The notes under the pieces: generated by a model
The model's input: only the letters and a program-made list of their open reading frames with translations
Told to the model about the DNA's origin: nothing
Databases searched by the model: none
Assembly (NCBI GenBank): GCA_910577065.1
Contig: CAJTLD010000105.1
Span: forward strand, 1-8,796
DNA: 8,796 nucleotides
From: an uncultured Lachnospiraceae bacterium
GTDB taxonomy: Bacteria > Bacillota > Clostridia > Lachnospirales > Lachnospiraceae
Direction: 5' to 3'
Shown here: positions 7,053-8,796 of the stretch, one piece after another
Layout of the letters: every line of letters begins with the position of its first letter
How positions within the stretch are numbered: position 1 is the stretch's first letter
Made by a program: the position numbers and the translations under genes

Positions 7053-8057
7053 ATGAAAAAAGTACTACGTATCCTAATACCGTTAATCCTCATTGCAGGA
7101 ATTGCCGGCGGCGCGGCATATTACAAATATTCCACCCGCACGCGCTGGAACGATTCCTTTGTCAACGGCAATACGGCCGGCAACCTGTACAACAACGGCC
7201 TGTTCTGCGAACACAACGGCACCATTTATTTCAGCAACCCAAATGATAACCACTACCTCTATTCCATGAACACAAACGGCGGCGATTTGAAAAAACTGTA
7301 TGACGATATCGCATCTTTTATCAATGCGGACGACCACTACATATACTACGTCCGGAACAATGTCGGCGCAGATACGAAATTTTCCTTTTTGCATGTCAAC
7401 ACAAACAGCCTTTGCCGCTATGACCTGCGGACAGGAAAGGTTATGGTATTAGATACGGAACCCTGTATTTATGCGTCTTTGATCGGAAATTATATTTATT
7501 ATATCCGCTACAGCACAGAAACCGCATCCAACCTCTACCGCGTAAAAATTGACGGCACCGAACAGGAACAAGTGGATACAAACCCGTATTTCACCTGTTC
7601 CGCAAACGGCCAGTACCTCTATTACAACGGGATTGAAAGCGATCACAACATTTACCAGTACGACACGACGACAGCCATCTCCCAGGCTATCTGCCTGGGC
7701 AATTTCTGGATGCCGTCTGCGGATAACGACAATATTTATTTTCTGGACTGCGAACGGAACTATTCTTTGATCAAACTGGCGCGTTCTGCGGCTCCGGTCC
7801 AGCTTGTCGATGATCGGATTGAGTATTATAACGTATCCGGAGACACTATTTATTTTCAGAGGAACAATCTCGAAGAAGATGCCGCCCTTTGCAGCGTCAA
7901 TACCGACGGCAGCAATTACCGTGTCATTATGGAAGGCAATTTTACAAATATTAACGTAACGTCGCAGAATTTGTATTTCAGCAAAGTAGGCGCGGAAGAC
8001 GTTATTTACCAGACGCCGTTAAACGGCAATGGGTCTGTTTCTGTATTTACGCCTTAA
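7053..8057 (+). CDS. DUF5050-type beta-propeller protein, membrane-anchored or secreted
   Basis: A 334-residue protein of unknown function. Residues 4-23 form one hydrophobic segment after a Lys-containing start (MKKVLRIL), either an uncleaved anchor or a signal peptide. There is no lipobox cysteine. The rest has about seven copies of a short beta motif (GTIYF 56-60, YIYYV 96-100, YIYYI 147-151, YLYY 188-191, NIYF 227-230, TIYF 265-268, NLYF 306-309), mostly about 40 residues apart. Each is often followed by LY or IY and a turn such as NTNGGD, KIDGTE or NTDGSN. This pattern matches the DUF5050 domain and indicates a beta-propeller outside the membrane. Seven cysteines are scattered through the domain. 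The start is well supported by AGGAGG and a promoter. The gene stands alone between divergent pheA and convergent cdd1-like genes. Ligand binding or a cell-surface role is possible but unproven. Confidence 0.9.
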   Translation: MKKVLRILIPLILIAGIAGGAAYYKYSTRTRWNDSFVNGNTAGNLYNNGLFCEHNGTIYFSNPNDNHYLYSMNTNGGDLKKLYDDIASFINADDHYIYYVRNNVGADTKFSFLHVNTNSLCRYDLRTGKVMVLDTEPCIYASLIGNYIYYIRYSTETASNLYRVKIDGTEQEQVDTNPYFTCSANGQYLYYNGIESDHNIYQYDTTTAISQAICLGNFWMPSADNDNIYFLDCERNYSLIKLARSAAPVQLVDDRIEYYNVSGDTIYFQRNNLEEDAALCSVNTDGSNYRVIMEGNFTNINVTSQNLYFSKVGAEDVIYQTPLNGNGSVSVFTP

Positions 8058-8089
8058 TAAAAACATTGCCTGCAAAATTCTTTCCGTCA

Positions 8090-8125
8090 AAAGGGCAGGG
8101 GTGCGGCGTCCGCCCCCTGCCCTTT
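8090..8125. terminator. GC-rich inverted repeat between convergent genes, likely bidirectional terminator
   Basis: AAAGGGCAGGGG (8090-8101) pairs perfectly with CCCCTGCCCTTT (8114-8125). Inside it GCGG (8103-8106) pairs with CCGC (8110-8113) around loop CGT, with one bulged T. That is about 16 base pairs. It lies between the stop of the DUF5050 gene (8057) and the stop of the cdd1-like gene (8136). The T-runs are short (TTT rightward, TTTT leftward), so it may be a modest terminator in each direction. Confidence 0.7.
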
Positions 8126-8135
8126 GGCTGGCATT

Positions 8136-8435
8136 CTAAGGATATTCCTTATCCTTCCAATACCACCATTTCAATTTTTCTGCATCATGCTCTTCATGTT
8201 CCGCATAATAAACTGCGCAGCGGTACACATACAGTACGCATCTGTCTTCTACAAATCCCTTTTTCAGGCAGTCCAGATGATACAGTTCTTCCGGATCCTT
8301 TCCCTTCAAGTCCGCGATACAGCGAATTCCAATGTTATTCAAATGCTTCTGCATATTCGCCCCAATACCCGGTATTTTCCTTAAATCGCAGTCAGGATCC
8401 GGATTGGTTTCCTTATTTACAGATTTCTTTTCCAT
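8136..8435 (-). CDS. Cdd1-like helix-hairpin-helix protein ("pathogenicity locus" family)
   Basis: A 99-residue protein of unknown biochemical role. Residues 18-52 carry a helix-hairpin-helix element (IPGIGANMQKHLNNIGI, GIG at 23-25), which usually binds DNA without sequence specificity. It is followed by DLKGKDPEELY and then DRCVLYVYRCAVYYAEH and a Trp-rich KLKWWYWKD end. This arrangement recalls the Cdd1 family, named for a gene beside the Clostridioides difficile toxin locus but found widely in non-pathogens. That assignment rests on recalled family features, not a search. Five cysteines (16, 39, 56, 66, 73), including C-x6-C at 66-73, could bind metal or be redox-active. The ATG at 8435 has GGAG 8 bases upstream. 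It begins 19 bases after the hisIE stop and is probably co-transcribed with it. There is no reason here to link it to virulence. Confidence 0.85.
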   Translation of the reverse strand: MEKKSVNKETNPDPDCDLRKIPGIGANMQKHLNNIGIRCIADLKGKDPEELYHLDCLKKGFVEDRCVLYVYRCAVYYAEHEEHDAEKLKWWYWKDKEYP

Positions 8436-8454
8436 CTTATTTTCTCCATCGCCC

Positions 8455-8796
8455 TTACCTCTGCGACAACTCCTGCGTCACGTCCTCCCAGGTAATTCCC
8501 TTATCTGCCATTAACACCATCAGATGATACAGATAATCCGAAATTTCATACTTAATCTCCTCCGGGTTCGGGTTCTTCGCGGCAATAATCGTCTCCGCGT
8601 TCTCCTCCCCAAGCTTCTTTAAGATCTTGTCAATGCCCTTTTCAAACAGGTACGTCGTATACGAGCCTTCCTTCGGGTTCGCCTTGCGGTCCATGATAAT
8701 CGCGTAAACCTCTTCAAACACCTTCTGGGGATTTTTTTCCACATATTCCTTCTTTACAATCGGGTTAAAAAAGCAGCTTGGGCTGCCGGTATGGCA
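8455..8796 (-). CDS. hisIE: Bifunctional phosphoribosyl-AMP cyclohydrolase/phosphoribosyl-ATP pyrophosphohydrolase, 3' part
   Basis: The frame stays open to the right edge, so the 5' part of the gene is outside the window; 113 residues are visible. The first visible residues CHTGSPSCFF are the end of the HisI cyclohydrolase domain, where the two cysteines seven residues apart are the zinc ligands known in this family. After a short linker, the HisE domain runs from about residue 25 to the end, with KLGEENAE (61-68) and EISDYLYHLMVL (84-95), which include the acidic metal-binding positions of the family. Together the domains hydrolyse phosphoribosyl-ATP to phosphoribosyl-AMP and then open its purine ring in histidine synthesis. 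The GTG at 8742 is internal, not a start, because the HisI motif lies upstream in the same frame. The rest of a his operon may lie to the right. Confidence 0.95.
   Translation of the reverse strand, partial: CHTGSPSCFFNPIVKKEYVEKNPQKVFEEVYAIIMDRKANPKEGSYTTYLFEKGIDKILKKLGEENAETIIAAKNPNPEEIKYEISDYLYHLMVLMADKGITWEDVTQELSQR

Noticed and set aside
8455..8742. Stand-alone hisE starting at the GTG at 8742
   Set aside because: The same frame continues to the window edge and encodes the HisI zinc motif CHTGSPSC, so the GTG is internal to hisIE.

Overview
The window looks like chromosomal DNA of a low-to-mid-GC Bacillota, most likely a clostridial species near the Lachnospiraceae. This is inferred from the plsX-acpP-rnc-smc order, a PheA of the clostridial chorismate mutase/prephenate dehydratase type, a fused HisIE, a DUF5050-type protein and a Cdd1-type helix-hairpin-helix protein. 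Shine-Dalgarno sequences are strong AGGAGG types and promoters resemble sigma-A sites. I see no tRNA, rRNA, CRISPR array, insertion sequence, phage gene or attachment site.

Layout, left to right. Positions 1-116 lie downstream of smc and hold no convincing gene. From 117 to 5820 the minus strand carries smc, rnc, acpP and plsX (transcribed plsX to smc). plsX has its own promoter at about 5875-5903. A strong terminator-like hairpin (4497-4538) lies between acpP and rnc, so rnc-smc is either fed by read-through or has a promoter I cannot see. Further right on the minus strand is pheA (5928-6911), preceded by a possible 10-codon leader ORF whose stop overlaps the pheA start (ATGA). A compact divergent promoter region (6985-7034) serves pheA leftward and a DUF5050-type beta-propeller gene (7053-8057) rightward. 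The DUF5050 gene converges on a hisIE-cdd1-like pair (8136 to the right edge, minus strand), with a long GC-rich inverted repeat (8090-8125) between the two convergent stops.

Function. PlsX and ACP supply acyl-phosphate and acyl carrier for phospholipid synthesis. RNase III processes structured RNA, and SMC organises and segregates the chromosome. PheA makes phenylpyruvate for phenylalanine, and HisIE performs steps two and three of histidine synthesis. The DUF5050 and Cdd1-like proteins have no assigned function here.

Most of the window is conserved housekeeping content, and I do not see a convincing new multi-gene system. The points most worth checking are the pheA control region (overlapping divergent promoters plus a coupled leader ORF), the apparent loss of most of the chorismate mutase domain in PheA, and the long hairpin directly upstream of the RNase III gene.
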